A stretch of 39,275 nt of DNA from Acinetobacter stercoris (lineage in GTDB: Bacteria > Pseudomonadota > Gammaproteobacteria > Pseudomonadales > Moraxellaceae), in NCBI RefSeq assembly GCF_900323515.1, contig NZ_OOGT01000009.1:1-39275 (forward strand), given 5' to 3'. The notes under the pieces were generated by a model. It was not told where the DNA came from, searched no databases, and worked only from the letters and a program-made list of their open reading frames with translations. Below are positions 23,442 to 33,317 of the stretch, piece after piece (the stretch's first letter is position 1; each line of letters opens with the position of its first letter). A program made the translations under genes and the position numbers.

Positions 23442-24806
23442 TTATTTTTTGACCTTTTGGGGACGTTGATAGTTTTCTTTAGTGAATTGCTGTGAACGTT
23501 CAACAGCAAGTGCATTGTCTGCTACATCACGAGTAATCGTTGAACCTGCGCCAGTTGTTGCACCATTTCCAATTTTTACAGGCGCCACAAGTGAATTGTT
23601 GGTGCCTATAAATACATCATCGCCAATAACTGTTTTGTGCTTATTTGCACCATCATAATTACATGTAATCGTGCCAGCTCCAATATTTGAGCCTGAACCG
23701 ATTTGTGCATCACCAAGATAAGCAAAATGGTTTGCTTTAGATGCAAAACCGATACTAGAATTTTTAACTTCTACAAAGTTACCTATATGTACTTCATTTG
23801 CCAGTTTTGCACCTGGACGAAGTCGTGCAAAAGGACCAATCTGAACACTTTCGCCAACAAAAGCATTGTCAAATACGCTATACGGCTGGACTTTGGTGTT
23901 GGCAGAAATTTTTGTATTTTTGATGATACAGCCAGCACCGATTTCGACATTGTCACCAAGCTCACATTCACCCTCAATAATGACGTTAATATCAATACGA
24001 ACGTCTTTACCTATGGTTAAATGTCCTCGTAAATCAAAACGTGCAGGATCAATTAGATGTACACCTTGTTGCATCAATGTCTTGGCTTGATGGTTTTGGA
24101 ATTCACGTTCAAGAGCAGCGAGTTGTACACGATCATTTACACCTTCAACTTCAAAAGCAAATTCTGGCTGGATAGACGCAATTTCCATTCCATCAGCGAG
24201 AGCCATAGCAACAATGTCAGTCAGATAATATTCACCTTGAGCATTGTTATTGCTTAACTTCGGCAACCATTCATGCAATTTTGCATTGCTTACACAGTAA
24301 ATCCCAGTATTGATTTCCCTGATCTGGCGTTCTATTTCAGTCGCATCTTTATGTTCTACAATCGCTTGAATTTTATTATTTTTACGAACAATACGACCAT
24401 AGCCTGTTGAGTCATCAAGTGTTAATGTTACAAGACCAATACCTGTCGGGTTTGAAGCATCAATCAAACGTTGCAGAGTGCTTTGCTGGACGCATGGAAC
24501 ATCTCCCGAAAGAATTAGAGACATCCCATCTTTAGGTAAGACAGGTAGTGTTACCTTGACAGCATGACCTGTTCCAAGCTGTTCAGTTTGCTCAACCCAT
24601 TCGATTTTTTCTTCAGGAAATGTCTGGCGTACTAGATCACCGCCATGACCATAAATCGTAATAATATTTGTTGCTTGTAATTTCTTTGCTGTTTCAATCA
24701 CATGACCAAGTAATGGTTGTCCTGCTAAAGGTTGAAGAACCTTAGGTAAGTTCGAACGCATTCGGGTTCCTTTACCTGCAGCAAGAATAATCACTGTCGT
24801 TGACAT
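23442..24806 (-). CDS. glmU: Bifunctional N-acetylglucosamine-1-phosphate uridyltransferase / glucosamine-1-phosphate acetyltransferase
   Basis: The 454-residue protein has the nucleotidyltransferase signature [10 protein letters not shown] at 8-17 and a C-terminal left-handed beta-helix of hexapeptide repeats (from about 250). The acetyltransferase region includes [11 protein letters not shown], with the catalytic histidine, and [10 protein letters not shown]. It acetylates glucosamine-1-phosphate and couples it to UTP to give UDP-GlcNAc. It is immediately upstream of glmS, so two enzymes of one pathway are co-expressed (GlmM is elsewhere). Confidence 0.97.
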   Translation of the reverse strand: MSTTVIILAAGKGTRMRSNLPKVLQPLAGQPLLGHVIETAKKLQATNIITIYGHGGDLVRQTFPEEKIEWVEQTEQLGTGHAVKVTLPVLPKDGMSLILSGDVPCVQQSTLQRLIDASNPTGIGLVTLTLDDSTGYGRIVRKNNKIQAIVEHKDATEIERQIREINTGIYCVSNAKLHEWLPKLSNNNAQGEYYLTDIVAMALADGMEIASIQPEFAFEVEGVNDRVQLAALEREFQNHQAKTLMQQGVHLIDPARFDLRGHLTIGKDVRIDINVIIEGECELGDNVEIGAGCIIKNTKISANTKVQPYSVFDNAFVGESVQIGPFARLRPGAKLANEVHIGNFVEVKNSSIGFASKANHFAYLGDAQIGSGSNIGAGTITCNYDGANKHKTVIGDDVFIGTNNSLVAPVKIGNGATTGAGSTITRDVADNALAVERSQQFTKENYQRPQKVKK

Positions 24807-24827
24807 AACGCACCTTACAGATTTGGC

Positions 24828-25349
24828 TTAAGCCTGAATAAAAAATATATATAAAATGATGCAAATGGCCGCCCAGATACCTGCGATGATGTCATCAAAC
24901 ATGATGCCAAAACCACCATTTACTTTACGGTCAATCACGCGAATTGGCCAAGGCTTCCATACATCAAATAAACGAAAAAGAGCAAATCCAACCAAAACCC
25001 AGATCCAGTTCATTTGAGCAAAATAGATGAGTGGTAAAAAGGTAATGGATTGACCAGCAAATTCATCCCACACGATCCTTCCATCATCATGTACCCCCAT
25101 GATCTTTGCGGTGGCACCGCATATATAGATTCCGAGCAGTGACATAATAACAATGGCTAAAATGGTGGCATTAAAACCGATTGCAAGCCATATAGGGATA
25201 AACAAAAGGGCAAAAGCAGAACCAAAAGTACCAGGTGCTTTAGGTGCAAGACCTGAACCAAAACCAACGCCACAAAATACGATGCAGCGTTCTGACCAAG
25301 TCATATTTTTAAAGCGGATGGCTGGTTTATGCAAAATGTTGATACCCAT
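24828..25349 (-). CDS. pgpA: Phosphatidylglycerophosphatase A
   Basis: The 173-residue inner-membrane protein matches PgpA: GFGSGLAPKAPGTFGS near the N-terminus, VHDDGRIVWDEFAGQ in the middle, then FRLFDVWKPWPIR and a MFDDIIAGI segment with acidic metal ligands. It dephosphorylates phosphatidylglycerophosphate in phospholipid synthesis. The ATG at 25349 overlaps the thiL stop by 23 bases; an internal ATG at 25304 is possible, but the longer form fits E. coli PgpA better. The thiL-pgpA pairing is common in gammaproteobacteria. Confidence 0.93.
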   Translation of the reverse strand: MGINILHKPAIRFKNMTWSERCIVFCGVGFGSGLAPKAPGTFGSAFALLFIPIWLAIGFNATILAIVIMSLLGIYICGATAKIMGVHDDGRIVWDEFAGQSITFLPLIYFAQMNWIWVLVGFALFRLFDVWKPWPIRVIDRKVNGGFGIMFDDIIAGIWAAICIILYIFFIQA

Positions 25350-26244
25350 TAAATTGAAGAGGATGATCTAGGCCATCTTTTTCAAATGTTAAATTTTGAT
25401 CCTGTGTGATTTGCCCGATGATTGTAGTTGTTACATTGGGTTGTAATTGCAAAAGTTTTTCATAGTTTTGCATAGTTATTGTAAAGCATAACTCATAATC
25501 ATCGCCACCAGCCAAAGCATATTGCCATTGTTTATTTTCAGACAAATGGCTTAACGCATGATGAATAGGGAGTCTGGATAGATCGATTTTTGCACCGACA
25601 TGTGAAGCAGCTAAGATATGACCTAAATCTTGAGCAAGTCCGTCTGACACATCAATCATACTGGATGCCAAGCCTTTGAGTTGCCGTCCAAGCTCGCAGC
25701 GAGGTGTTGGGTAATCTAACCGCCGTTGTAATGGATGCCCTAAATGTTGAAGTGCAAAAGCAGCATCACCGATTGAACCACTGATCACGATCAGGTCACC
25801 TACTTTTGCTCCAGAGCGGGTAACAGCTAATCCCTGTTCCACAAACCCAAGCGCTGTAACACTGATTGTAAGATGTGGATTTTGCGTGGTATCGCCACCA
25901 ATTAAGCTAACGCTATATTGGTCACAGCAGTCGTATAAACCCTGACTAAATTCTGAAAGCCATTCTTCATCAATATTTGGAAGACTTAAGGCAAGCAAAA
26001 TACTGTGGGGTGTGGCACCCATAGCAGCAATATCTGATAGATTGACAGCAACACTTTTCCAACCCACTGCATGAGGGGATGTATCTAGGGGAAAGTGGCG
26101 ACCAGCAACTAATGTATCTGTACAGATGACCAGTTGTTGGTTGGAAGGGGGAGTAAGCAGGGCTGAGTCATCGCCAACCCCCAGATCAACCGATGAGTTA
26201 CTCTCACGGCTAAAATAGGTTTCTATAATTGAGAACTCAGCCAT
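25327..26244 (-). CDS. thiL: Thiamine-monophosphate kinase
   Basis: The 305-residue protein belongs to the PurM/ThiL ATP-binding family. It has LGVGDDSALL near the N-terminus, an ICTDTLVAGRHFP segment, AVNLSDIAAMGA, IGGDTTQ, and IDVSDGLAQDLGHI in the second half. It phosphorylates thiamine monophosphate to the active cofactor thiamine pyrophosphate. It is in the usual nusB-thiL-pgpA order, eight bases after nusB. Confidence 0.95.
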   Translation of the reverse strand: MAEFSIIETYFSRESNSSVDLGVGDDSALLTPPSNQQLVICTDTLVAGRHFPLDTSPHAVGWKSVAVNLSDIAAMGATPHSILLALSLPNIDEEWLSEFSQGLYDCCDQYSVSLIGGDTTQNPHLTISVTALGFVEQGLAVTRSGAKVGDLIVISGSIGDAAFALQHLGHPLQRRLDYPTPRCELGRQLKGLASSMIDVSDGLAQDLGHILAASHVGAKIDLSRLPIHHALSHLSENKQWQYALAGGDDYELCFTITMQNYEKLLQLQPNVTTTIIGQITQDQNLTFEKDGLDHPLQFNGYQHFA

Positions 26245-26252
26245 AACAAAAC

Positions 26253-26702
26253 TTATTTAGCTTGTTGTTTTTCTGCTTCACGAAGGTTGGCAGCTAAACG
26301 GTCAAGTACACCATTGATGTATTTATGACTATCTGCGCCACCAAAGTGTTTTGCAAGTTCAATTGCTTCATCTAGAACCACACGGTACGGAATTTCAAGA
26401 TGATCTTTCAGTTCATATGCACCCAAACGAAGTGTTGCCAGTTCTACACCGTCAAGCGCTTCAATTTCACGATCAAGAACTGGAATAAGTAAAGCATCCA
26501 ATGCTTCATGATTGGCAATCACTTGCGTAAGCAATTCATGATAGTAGCCCAAGTCCACTTTATGCATTGCATTCTCGGCACGTGTACGTGCTTCAATTTC
26601 ATGCACAGGGTTGTGGCTCATTTGCCATTCATAAATTCCTTGTACAGCAAAACGACGTGCTTTACGTTTTGCTGCATAAGCTGCTTGGAGTGTCTGAGAC
26701 AT
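26253..26702 (-). CDS. nusB: Transcription antitermination factor NusB
   Basis: The 149-residue, helical protein has the NusB pattern: [19 protein letters not shown] at the N-terminus (arginine-rich RNA-binding helix), then [28 protein letters not shown] and a [12 protein letters not shown]-terminus (quoted in parts). It joins NusE to bind boxA and support rRNA transcription. It is three bases downstream of ribH, the standard ribH-nusB coupling. Confidence 0.96.
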   Translation of the reverse strand: MSQTLQAAYAAKRKARRFAVQGIYEWQMSHNPVHEIEARTRAENAMHKVDLGYYHELLTQVIANHEALDALLIPVLDREIEALDGVELATLRLGAYELKDHLEIPYRVVLDEAIELAKHFGGADSHKYINGVLDRLAANLREAEKQQAK

Positions 26703-26705
26703 GCT

Positions 26706-27176
26706 TTAGATAGCCTTTAACAAATTAACCATTTCAATTGCAGTTAGGGCAGCTTCACTACCTTTATTACCTGCTTTTGTACCAGAGCGTTCAATCGCTT
26801 GCTCAATACTGTCCGTAGTTAATACACCATTAATCACTGGTAAGCCAGTATCCAGGCCAACAACGCCAAGACCTTTGGCACATTCGCCTGCAACAAAGTC
26901 AAAGTGTGGTGTACTACCACGAATCACTGCACCGAGTGCAATAATCGCATCAAATTTTCCAGAAGCTGCCAGTTTCTTGGCAACTACAGGAAGTTCCCAT
27001 GCGCCAGGTGCATGGACAACCGTAATATTATCGTCGGAGACACCATGACGATGCAATGTATCAATTGCACCTTCTAGCAGATGTTCAACAACAAAGCTGT
27101 TAAAACGACCAACTAAAATCGCGTAACGGTCTTCGCTCGCGAGATGTAATAAACCTTCAATTCGGCGAATCGCCAT
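26706..27176 (-). CDS. ribH: 6,7-dimethyl-8-ribityllumazine synthase
   Basis: The 156-residue protein has the lumazine synthase core: [26 protein letters not shown] for the pyrimidine site, and [17 protein letters not shown] with the catalytic histidine H91. It condenses the dihydroxybutanone phosphate made by the neighbouring RibB domain with the ribityl pyrimidine in riboflavin synthesis. It lies between ribBA and nusB on the same strand, 26 bases after ribBA. Confidence 0.96.
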   Translation of the reverse strand: MAIRRIEGLLHLASEDRYAILVGRFNSFVVEHLLEGAIDTLHRHGVSDDNITVVHAPGAWELPVVAKKLAASGKFDAIIALGAVIRGSTPHFDFVAGECAKGLGVVGLDTGLPVINGVLTTDSIEQAIERSGTKAGNKGSEAALTAIEMVNLLKAI

Positions 27177-27202
27177 AGCAACCTCGATTTTTTTAACAAA
27201 AG

Positions 27203-28324
27203 TTATTTTACAGGAGTTTGATCAGCAGTGACATATTCCACTACTTCTAAATTAAAACCAGACAAGGCATTGAAACGTAATGGTGAACTGAGTAAACGCA
27301 TTTTCTCAACGCCTAGATCACGTAAAATTTGTGCACCAACCCCAATAGTTTGATATTGATGAGACAGGGCAGCACTGGATTTTGTCGGTTTAGGTAATTT
27401 TAATGCATCTAAAGCAGGGCCCAAATCCTGTAGCTGACCTTGACCGATCCAGACTAAAACACCACGATCACTGGCTGATATTTCTTTAAGAGCCTTGTCC
27501 AGATTCCATGCAGCTTCACCATCTTGTTTATTGAGTTTTAACAAGTCACGCATAGGGCTGAAACCGTGTACACGTACCGTGGTTACACCCTCTTTAGGCT
27601 CACCTTTTACTAAAGCTAGATGAATATCTGGATTACCGATTTCACGATAACGATGTAGTTCAAACGTGCCATATTCTGTTTCAATGCTTTGTTTATCCAA
27701 ACGCTCGACCGTTTGTTCGTTGGTCATGCGATAGTGGATCAGGTCCGCAATTGTACCAATTTTGATTCCATGTTTTTCAGCAAATATTTCAAGATCAGGA
27801 CGACGAGCCATTGTACCGTCTTCTTTGATGATCTCACAAATCACAGATGCTGGTTCTAAGCCTGCTAGGCGGGCTAAATCACAACCTGCTTCGGTATGCC
27901 CTGCACGGTGAAGTACACCACCTGGTTGCGCCATGAGTGGAAAAATGTGACCAGGTTGGACTATATCTGCGGGTTTGGCATGTGCAGCTACAGCAGTTTG
28001 AATGGTATGAGCCCGTTCAGCAGCCGAAATGCCCGTAGTGATACCTTCTGCAGCTTCAATAGATAGAGTGAAATTTGTACCATGCTGGGCGCCGTTCTGA
28101 TCAACCATTAAAGGTAGATCTAACTGTTTACAGCGATCACGACTAAGGGTCAGACATACCAAACCACGTGCATGTGTAATCATAAAGTTGATGTCTTCAG
28201 GACGTACGTGAGTTGCGGCAATGACCAAATCACCTTCATTTTCACGGTCTTCATCATCCATTAAGATGACCATTTTTCCTGCACGAATATCTGCTACAAG
28301 TTCTTCAACAGTATTGAGCGACAT
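27203..28324 (-). CDS. ribBA: 3,4-dihydroxy-2-butanone 4-phosphate synthase with degenerate GTP cyclohydrolase II-like domain
   Basis: The 373-residue protein has a complete N-terminal RibB domain (1-200): the metal-binding [10 protein letters not shown] at 23-32, THARGLVCL at 50-58 and [14 protein letters not shown] at 140-153. The C-terminal RibA-like domain (about 201-373) has no cysteine at all, so the three zinc ligands of GTP cyclohydrolase II are missing. It is the RibBX type known from other proteobacteria, probably only a RibB enzyme. AGGTG precedes the ATG by eight bases. No FMN riboswitch was found upstream. Confidence 0.92.
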   Translation of the reverse strand: MSLNTVEELVADIRAGKMVILMDDEDRENEGDLVIAATHVRPEDINFMITHARGLVCLTLSRDRCKQLDLPLMVDQNGAQHGTNFTLSIEAAEGITTGISAAERAHTIQTAVAAHAKPADIVQPGHIFPLMAQPGGVLHRAGHTEAGCDLARLAGLEPASVICEIIKEDGTMARRPDLEIFAEKHGIKIGTIADLIHYRMTNEQTVERLDKQSIETEYGTFELHRYREIGNPDIHLALVKGEPKEGVTTVRVHGFSPMRDLLKLNKQDGEAAWNLDKALKEISASDRGVLVWIGQGQLQDLGPALDALKLPKPTKSSAALSHQYQTIGVGAQILRDLGVEKMRLLSSPLRFNALSGFNLEVVEYVTADQTPVK

Positions 28325-28562
28325 CTAGCTTCACCTTTTTATCGAGTCTTAACGACATATTCATTTTTCATTGTGGCATAGTCTAACGTGTTTTCACGAT
28401 TTTTGCTTATGCTTATCACATTCCTTTTGCGGACATAGTTATACACAAGCTTATAGTGATATGGAAAGAGAAGATTATTTTAAAAGTAGAACATTTTGTT
28501 TAAAGTTTGGACGCTTGATTAGCTGTTATTGTGTAGTTTTTATCAACAAATAAGATAAGAAT
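28325..28562. other. Intergenic region upstream of ribBA
   Basis: About 240 bases without a convincing gene. It contains the ribBA ribosome site next to the start codon. The conserved FMN-riboswitch cores were looked for on the minus strand and not seen. A minus-strand promoter must lie here, but no single -35/-10 pair stands out. Confidence 0.4.
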
Positions 28563-28604
28563 AAAAAAGCCCCTGTTCAATTTTTATAAATAACAAGGGC
28601 TTTT
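28563..28604. terminator. Terminator between smp-like gene and ribBA leader
   Basis: The stem AAAAGCCCCTGTT / AACAAGGGCTTTT has one mismatch and a loop of about 14 bases. On the minus strand it is followed by a T-rich tract. It ends the smp-like gene at 28631 and isolates the ribBA operon. Confidence 0.8.
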
Positions 28605-28630
28605 ATAGAAAAAACATGCAATAGAACTGG

Positions 28631-29929
28631 TTATGATGCTTGCTCTGATGGAGGAGTCTGAACATTTTCAGCTTTTTTCCCCTTCAAAATTTCAGTTCGG
28701 ATATTTTGCGCAGTTTCTGCACATTCATTATCCATTCCATTCATCATAAAAGCATGGCGGGTCAGAACATTAGTTGGATTTGGCATTGCTACTAACTGAT
28801 AACATTCACTCACATGCTTTAATTGTTCATTATTTAAATGAACTGCCATCTCCTTAGCAATTAAATGTTGTGCTAGACGTTCTGCTGCTTGTACTGAATT
28901 TAGCTGCATGGCTTCAACTGCTGTCGCAACTGCAGAACGGGTTTGTAGTACAAAACGTTTATCTTCACGATAACGCTTATAAAGAACCTCAGACAGTAAT
29001 TGAAATACTGTACCAATCATCACTATACATTCAGTTGCATTTGGCAAACGTGAGATGATCTGGATCGTTGCTCCCTGATAGTCAAAATTTTGACTTACGT
29101 TGATGTCTTTTACCTGTAAGTTAAAGTGGGCTGTACATAATTCAATACTTTTATTCAGAAAAATCTGACATAAGTTGAAATATGGCGCTGATACAGACTG
29201 ATTGACAGAGTTAAGTAGTTGTTTAGGATCATAAAATTGAATGCTCAGTGCTAAAGTATCTTCATCTTTCAATAATTCACTTGGAATTTTAGGAATGATT
29301 TTTTCTTTAGGTGCTGGCTGTTTTTGTGCAATTGCTAGAGCCGAAGCATGTTTTTCTTCTTCCAATGCTTTGGTCAGTTCCTGGATTTCATGTTTTAGAC
29401 GTGCTTCTTTATTGATACGTGCAAGATATTCACTACGGCTAGGACGGGCTATCGCACGGTATGCAAGCCATAATAAAGCATGGATAACCAATGACACTAA
29501 AATAGCTAGCCATTGATTACGCAAGATTTCACCAATACTTGGTTTGATCAAGGTAATTTCAACACTACCAACTTTCTTTTCATTTTGAATCGCATCGCGA
29601 GCAAATACATCACCTTCACGGGTTTTAGACATGCCACTGGTAGCAAGAACCTGTTTTTTTGCATCCAGGATACGGATAGAAGCAACACTAGGGTTGGTTG
29701 CATAGCGATTTGCCAACAGAGCAAGTGAAACTGTGTTGGCTGGGTCAAGCTCGTTAATACTATCTGTGACCAATTGACTGGTCATAAGTTGACCTTGATT
29801 GGCACGATTTTCATTAAGCTGATGAGTTGTTGCAATGACCAGTAAAAAGGTATGCAATGCAAAACTGATTATAAGCAGGCTAGCAAATAGCCCTTGTCTA
29901 GGCGCATTCAACGTAAATTTCCAAGGCAA
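28631..29929 (-). CDS. Smp/YtjB-like inner-membrane protein
   Basis: The 432-residue protein has a membrane helix at about 14-34, a periplasmic domain of some 100 residues, and a second helix at about 139-160. A charged coiled-coil-like stretch (165-205) and a cytoplasmic domain follow. This layout and its position divergent from serB match E. coli Smp (YtjB), a virulence-associated membrane protein of unknown function. The cytoplasmic C-terminal half is longer than in the E. coli protein and has no motif I recognise. It shares a region of about 100 bases with serB. Confidence 0.7.
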   Translation of the reverse strand: MPWKFTLNAPRQGLFASLLIISFALHTFLLVIATTHQLNENRANQGQLMTSQLVTDSINELDPANTVSLALLANRYATNPSVASIRILDAKKQVLATSGMSKTREGDVFARDAIQNEKKVGSVEITLIKPSIGEILRNQWLAILVSLVIHALLWLAYRAIARPSRSEYLARINKEARLKHEIQELTKALEEEKHASALAIAQKQPAPKEKIIPKIPSELLKDEDTLALSIQFYDPKQLLNSVNQSVSAPYFNLCQIFLNKSIELCTAHFNLQVKDINVSQNFDYQGATIQIISRLPNATECIVMIGTVFQLLSEVLYKRYREDKRFVLQTRSAVATAVEAMQLNSVQAAERLAQHLIAKEMAVHLNNEQLKHVSECYQLVAMPNPTNVLTRHAFMMNGMDNECAETAQNIRTEILKGKKAENVQTPPSEQAS

Positions 29930-30031
29930 TTATTAGGGTTAATGACATTTCATCACTGATATTGTTAACAGCCCGTTATCAATTTCGATTATGATTCTAA
30001 CAATAGTTGTAGCTCAAACCAGAGTCAATTC

Positions 30032-31252
30032 ATGCGAGAAATCATTCTTATATCATTTTTAGGACCTGATCGACCTAATCAGTTTACCCGATTAATGCAG
30101 GTGCTGTCCGTACATTCTTTGCAAATTCTAGATGTTGGCCAAGCCGTTATCCACAACCAGTTGACTTTGGGCATTGTTGTTGCGTCAAACGACCAAACCG
30201 CAACGGCTTTAGCAATGAAAGACATTTTAATTTTAGCACATGATATTGGTTTAACTGTGCGCTTTAAACCGCTTTCTACACAAGAATATGATCAATGGGT
30301 CAATGAAGGCGGACGAACTCGTTATATCGTCACGGCTTTAGCTCCAGAATTAACCGCAGCACATTTACAAGCTGTTACCAATATTGTGTCTAATCATGGT
30401 TTTAACATTGAAACCGTGACACGTTTATCTGGACGTCCTGAACGGGATGGACATAGCACTGGTCCAAAACGCTCATGTGTACAATTTGGTTTAAGTGCCC
30501 AGATGTTAGATGCAACAGCCATGCGGGAAGCATGTCTGCGATTGTCTGCAGAATCTAGTATTGATGTTGCTGTACAGGAAGATAACGTTTATCGCCGTAA
30601 TCGCCGTTTGGTCTGTTTTGACATGGACTCAACACTGATTGAACAAGAGGTGATTGATGAGTTGGCGCTAGAAGCTGGTGTTGGTGAGCAGGTTGCCGAG
30701 ATTACTGAACGTGCTATGCAAGGTGAACTTGATTTCCAGCAAAGTTTCCGTGCTCGTGTTGCCTTACTCAAGGGGCTGGATGCTTCGGTTTTACCTAAAA
30801 TCGCGGAACGTTTGACTGTGACAGAAGGTGCTGAGCGCCTTATTTCGACCTTAAAATCTTTAGGATACAAGACTGCTATTTTATCAGGTGGTTTTCAGTA
30901 TTTTGCTGAATATCTTCAAGCGAAGCTAGGTATTGACGAAGTTCATGCCAATATTCTGGATGTCAAAGATGGCATTGTGACAGGTGAGGTGCAAGGGGCT
31001 ATCGTTGATGGTGCACGTAAAGCAGAACTATTACGTGGGCTTGCAGAACGAATGGGTATTTCTCTGGAACAGGCTATAGCAGTAGGGGATGGTGCAAACG
31101 ATTTACCTATGCTTTCGATTGCTGGTTTAGGTGTTGCATTTAGAGCAAAACCACTGGTTCGTCAAAATGCAAATCAGGCAATTTCAAGTGTAGGTTTGGA
31201 TGGCGTTTTGTACCTTTTAGGTGTACATGATAAAGATTTATATCGTGCTTGA
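30032..31252 (+). CDS. serB: Phosphoserine phosphatase
   Basis: The 406-residue protein has an N-terminal regulatory region of two ACT-like domains (about 1-180) and a C-terminal HAD phosphatase. Motif I is FDMDST with nucleophile D197 and acid/base D199, motif II is ILSGGF, and motif IV is GDGANDLPML. It makes L-serine from phosphoserine, the last step of serine synthesis. The long N-terminal extension is typical of SerB from Pseudomonas and Acinetobacter relatives. It is divergent from the smp-like gene and ends at a strong terminator. Confidence 0.96.
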   Translation: MREIILISFLGPDRPNQFTRLMQVLSVHSLQILDVGQAVIHNQLTLGIVVASNDQTATALAMKDILILAHDIGLTVRFKPLSTQEYDQWVNEGGRTRYIVTALAPELTAAHLQAVTNIVSNHGFNIETVTRLSGRPERDGHSTGPKRSCVQFGLSAQMLDATAMREACLRLSAESSIDVAVQEDNVYRRNRRLVCFDMDSTLIEQEVIDELALEAGVGEQVAEITERAMQGELDFQQSFRARVALLKGLDASVLPKIAERLTVTEGAERLISTLKSLGYKTAILSGGFQYFAEYLQAKLGIDEVHANILDVKDGIVTGEVQGAIVDGARKAELLRGLAERMGISLEQAIAVGDGANDLPMLSIAGLGVAFRAKPLVRQNANQAISSVGLDGVLYLLGVHDKDLYRA

Positions 31253-31270
31253 ATCTTGCAGAAATATGAC

Positions 31271-31299
31271 AAAAAGCACGTTTTTTAAGCGTGCTTTTT
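31271..31299 (+). terminator. Terminator after serB
   Basis: AAAAAGCACG (31271-31280) pairs with CGTGCTTTTT (31290-31299), loop nine bases, T run included in the stem end. It is 18 bases past the serB stop. Confidence 0.85.
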
Positions 31300-31674
31300 G
31301 TTTGTAAATTAGTCATTTTAAAAAGAAAATTGTATATAAATTCGCTTATGGAAAAAAATGTGGTGGAATTTGCAAAAAAGTTTTTCCTGTTCAAAAAAAC
31401 AACGTATTTTTTTGTAATGACGCGCCAAGATCGACAGTAATTGGACTTTACAGAAAAGTATTATTCAGAAAAATGTAATGACAAATGAATGTTGCGACAA
31501 GATATGTCGTAAGAGAAAAAAACAGCTCTATTTTTTTTGCAAAAACTCTCCATAATGCATTTCAGAAGCTTTTATAAAATTGTAAATAACGTTGATCGAA
31601 GCTTGAAACATTGTTGAGAAACAACATTGAAACGGTTGAGTCAATTCGAGACATCATCTTGGACGGAGGTTTTT
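31300..31674. other. Long leader region before the small membrane protein gene
   Basis: About 375 bases without a gene I can support. It contains two short hairpins, CGACA-AGATA-TGTCG at 31495-31509 and TGTTG-AGAAA-CAACA near 31610. A strong ribosome site (GGAGG) lies five bases before the ATG at 31675. Short frames in it look like chance. Confidence 0.4.
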
Positions 31675-31989
31675 ATGGTAACAGCGACTTTAGCGAGCAT
31701 AGTCGGGTTCTGTCTGATCGTGGCTGCCATGACTGCTGTTTTCTTTTCACCTTACCGCCGTTGGTTAGGTTTCATGATAGCAGGCATGATTTTCTGGAGC
31801 TTACTTGAAGTAGTACGCTTTAGCGTACAAAAAGTTTTCGATATGCCGATGACTTATAGCTATTTGACAGCGGTCATGGTAGCCATGGTTGCAGTAACGT
31901 TTATCTTACTGCGTGAAGACAGTCGTGCTCAAAAAGCATTAGCAAATCGTCAATATATTGAACATACACCAGTTTACGAAGATGAATAG
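31675..31989 (+). CDS. Small uncharacterised membrane protein
   Basis: I do not recognise this 104-residue protein. It has three hydrophobic stretches (about 4-24, 32-47 and 60-78) and a charged tail ending VYEDE, so it is probably an inner-membrane protein with the C-terminus in the cytoplasm. The ATG at 31675 is chosen because GGAGG lies five bases upstream; an upstream ATG at 31627 would put this ribosome site inside the gene. Its own terminator follows at 32022, so it is a single-gene unit. Confidence 0.65.
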   Translation: MVTATLASIVGFCLIVAAMTAVFFSPYRRWLGFMIAGMIFWSLLEVVRFSVQKVFDMPMTYSYLTAVMVAMVAVTFILLREDSRAQKALANRQYIEHTPVYEDE

Positions 31990-32021
31990 AATAAATTTTT
32001 AAATAGCCTAAATTAAATATG

Positions 32022-32050
32022 AAGGTGTGCTGTACAGCATGCCTTTTTTT
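32022..32050 (+). terminator. Terminator after the small membrane protein gene
   Basis: AAGGTGTGCTG and CAGCATGCCTT form an 11-bp stem (G-U pairs allowed) with a two-base loop gap, followed by seven T residues. Confidence 0.75.
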
Positions 32051-32158
32051 AGTTTAGTGAGCCTGGATAATTTTGTTATACAAAGTCTTGATTTAAAAAT
32101 AACAAGTTATGCTAGGATTAGGCATGATTTTCAAATTAAAACAACAGGCTTAAATGTC

Positions 32159-32638
32159 ATGAAACTTTCTTCAATTCCTGTAGTCAAGTTACCAGTTGTG
32201 GATGCAACAACGGACCCTTTAGATTTATTGGTTCTTGGGCTTGCATTACGTATGAAACAATTAGCGCGCACAAGCCCGAAGTTCATTGAGCTGACACATG
32301 ATCGCCAATTTCGTATTCAAATTGGAACAGATTTAGGTGTTGCACGTCAGATTATTGTTGATAATGGTCAAATTGATACAGTTTCTGGTACTCCTGAGCA
32401 AGCAGACTTCATTTTACAGTTTGCGGATTCAGAACACGGTGTTAAGACTTTGATGAAAGGTGACCCGACAGCATTTATGACAGGAATGCAAAATGGATCA
32501 ATTAAAATGGAAGGTGATTTTGGCTTACTCGTTTGGTTTAATCAGGTTGCTAAACTGATCCCACCTAAAGTGCCAAAACCAGTTAAAGAAAAAATTAGAG
32601 TTGCACGACAATTTTTGAAAGAAAAACTAGGTCGTTAA
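32159..32638 (+). CDS. SCP2 sterol-binding domain protein
   Basis: From the ATG at 32159 the protein has 159 residues. It matches the SCP2-type fold: FRIQIGTDLGVARQIIVDNGQIDTV, then ADFILQFADSE, TLMKGDPTAFMTGMQNGSIKMEGD and a basic tail (quoted in parts). Such proteins bind lipids or other hydrophobic ligands; the bacterial role is mostly unknown. The frame is open upstream to 32027, but that extension lies across a terminator hairpin, so the short form is preferred. It ends at its own terminator. Confidence 0.75.
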   Translation: MKLSSIPVVKLPVVDATTDPLDLLVLGLALRMKQLARTSPKFIELTHDRQFRIQIGTDLGVARQIIVDNGQIDTVSGTPEQADFILQFADSEHGVKTLMKGDPTAFMTGMQNGSIKMEGDFGLLVWFNQVAKLIPPKVPKPVKEKIRVARQFLKEKLGR

Positions 32639-32650
32639 TCTTATGTACAA

Positions 32651-32675
32651 AAAACCAGTCTGTATGACTGGTTTT
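32651..32675. terminator. Bidirectional terminator between SCP2 gene and dtd
   Basis: AAAACCAGTC (32651-32660) pairs with GACTGGTTTT (32666-32675), loop five bases. T runs occur on both strands, suiting the convergent genes on either side. Confidence 0.85.
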
Positions 32676-32681
32676 TTTATA

Positions 32682-33122
32682 TTAATCAACTTCTAGATTG
32701 AATGTCACTGGACCATCATTAATTAAATGTACCTTCATATCTGCTGCAAATATGCCTGTTTCTATATGCTCAAATTGTGATTTGGCGTAGCTCACCAATG
32801 CTTCATATAGTGCTTTGGCTTCATTTGGGGGCATAGCTGGCCCAAAGTCTGGACGTAAACCTTTTTGTGTTTGAGCCATTAATGTGAATTGAGAAACCAG
32901 CAAGACACCTCCATTGGCTTGGCTGACATTCCAGCCCATTTTGCCCTGTTCATCATCAAAAAAACGATATTTCAGAATTTTGTCGATCAGCTTCTTGCCT
33001 TTTTCAAGATTATCTTCTTTTCCTATTCCTAAAAAAACCAAGATACCTTTTTCAATGTGACCTGTGATTTGACCATCTACGATGACTTTGGCTTCCAAAA
33101 CTCTTTGTAATAATGCACGCAT
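32682..33122 (-). CDS. dtd: D-aminoacyl-tRNA deacylase
   Basis: The 146-residue protein has both DTD signatures: SQFTLMAQTQKGLRPDF with the catalytic threonine, and NDGPVTF near the C-terminus that carries the chirality-checking GP dipeptide. It removes D-amino acids (and glycine) from mischarged tRNAs. Single gene, convergent with the SCP2 gene and divergent from the catalase gene. Confidence 0.95.
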   Translation of the reverse strand: MRALLQRVLEAKVIVDGQITGHIEKGILVFLGIGKEDNLEKGKKLIDKILKYRFFDDEQGKMGWNVSQANGGVLLVSQFTLMAQTQKGLRPDFGPAMPPNEAKALYEALVSYAKSQFEHIETGIFAADMKVHLINDGPVTFNLEVD

Positions 33123-33317
33123 ATTTCAACTAAATAGAGTGAGATAAATAAAGCTTAGTTTAACAAATCATGCTCCTGGAAGTTGTAAGTACAAATTTAT
33201 ATATAATCATTTATTACATAAAGCGATTGATTTAATAAAAATTAACGCTTTTACCTATTTGTAAAGTTTTATTAACATTCGCTATGCAGGAAAGGGTATG
33301 AATTTAAGAGATTTATT

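Noticed and set aside
28325-28560. Possible FMN riboswitch before ribBA
   Set aside because: The conserved core sequences of the element were not found on the minus strand.
31140-31394. 84-residue minus-strand frame at the end of serB
   Set aside because: It lies across the serB 3' end and its terminator hairpin, antisense to a clear gene, with no ribosome site.
31611-31808. 65-residue plus-strand frame overlapping the small membrane protein gene
   Set aside because: Out-of-frame overlap; the frame at 31675 has a strong ribosome site and a membrane-protein composition.
32027-32158. N-terminal extension of the SCP2 protein
   Set aside because: It begins inside the terminator stem of the preceding gene, and the extra residues do not resemble the family.
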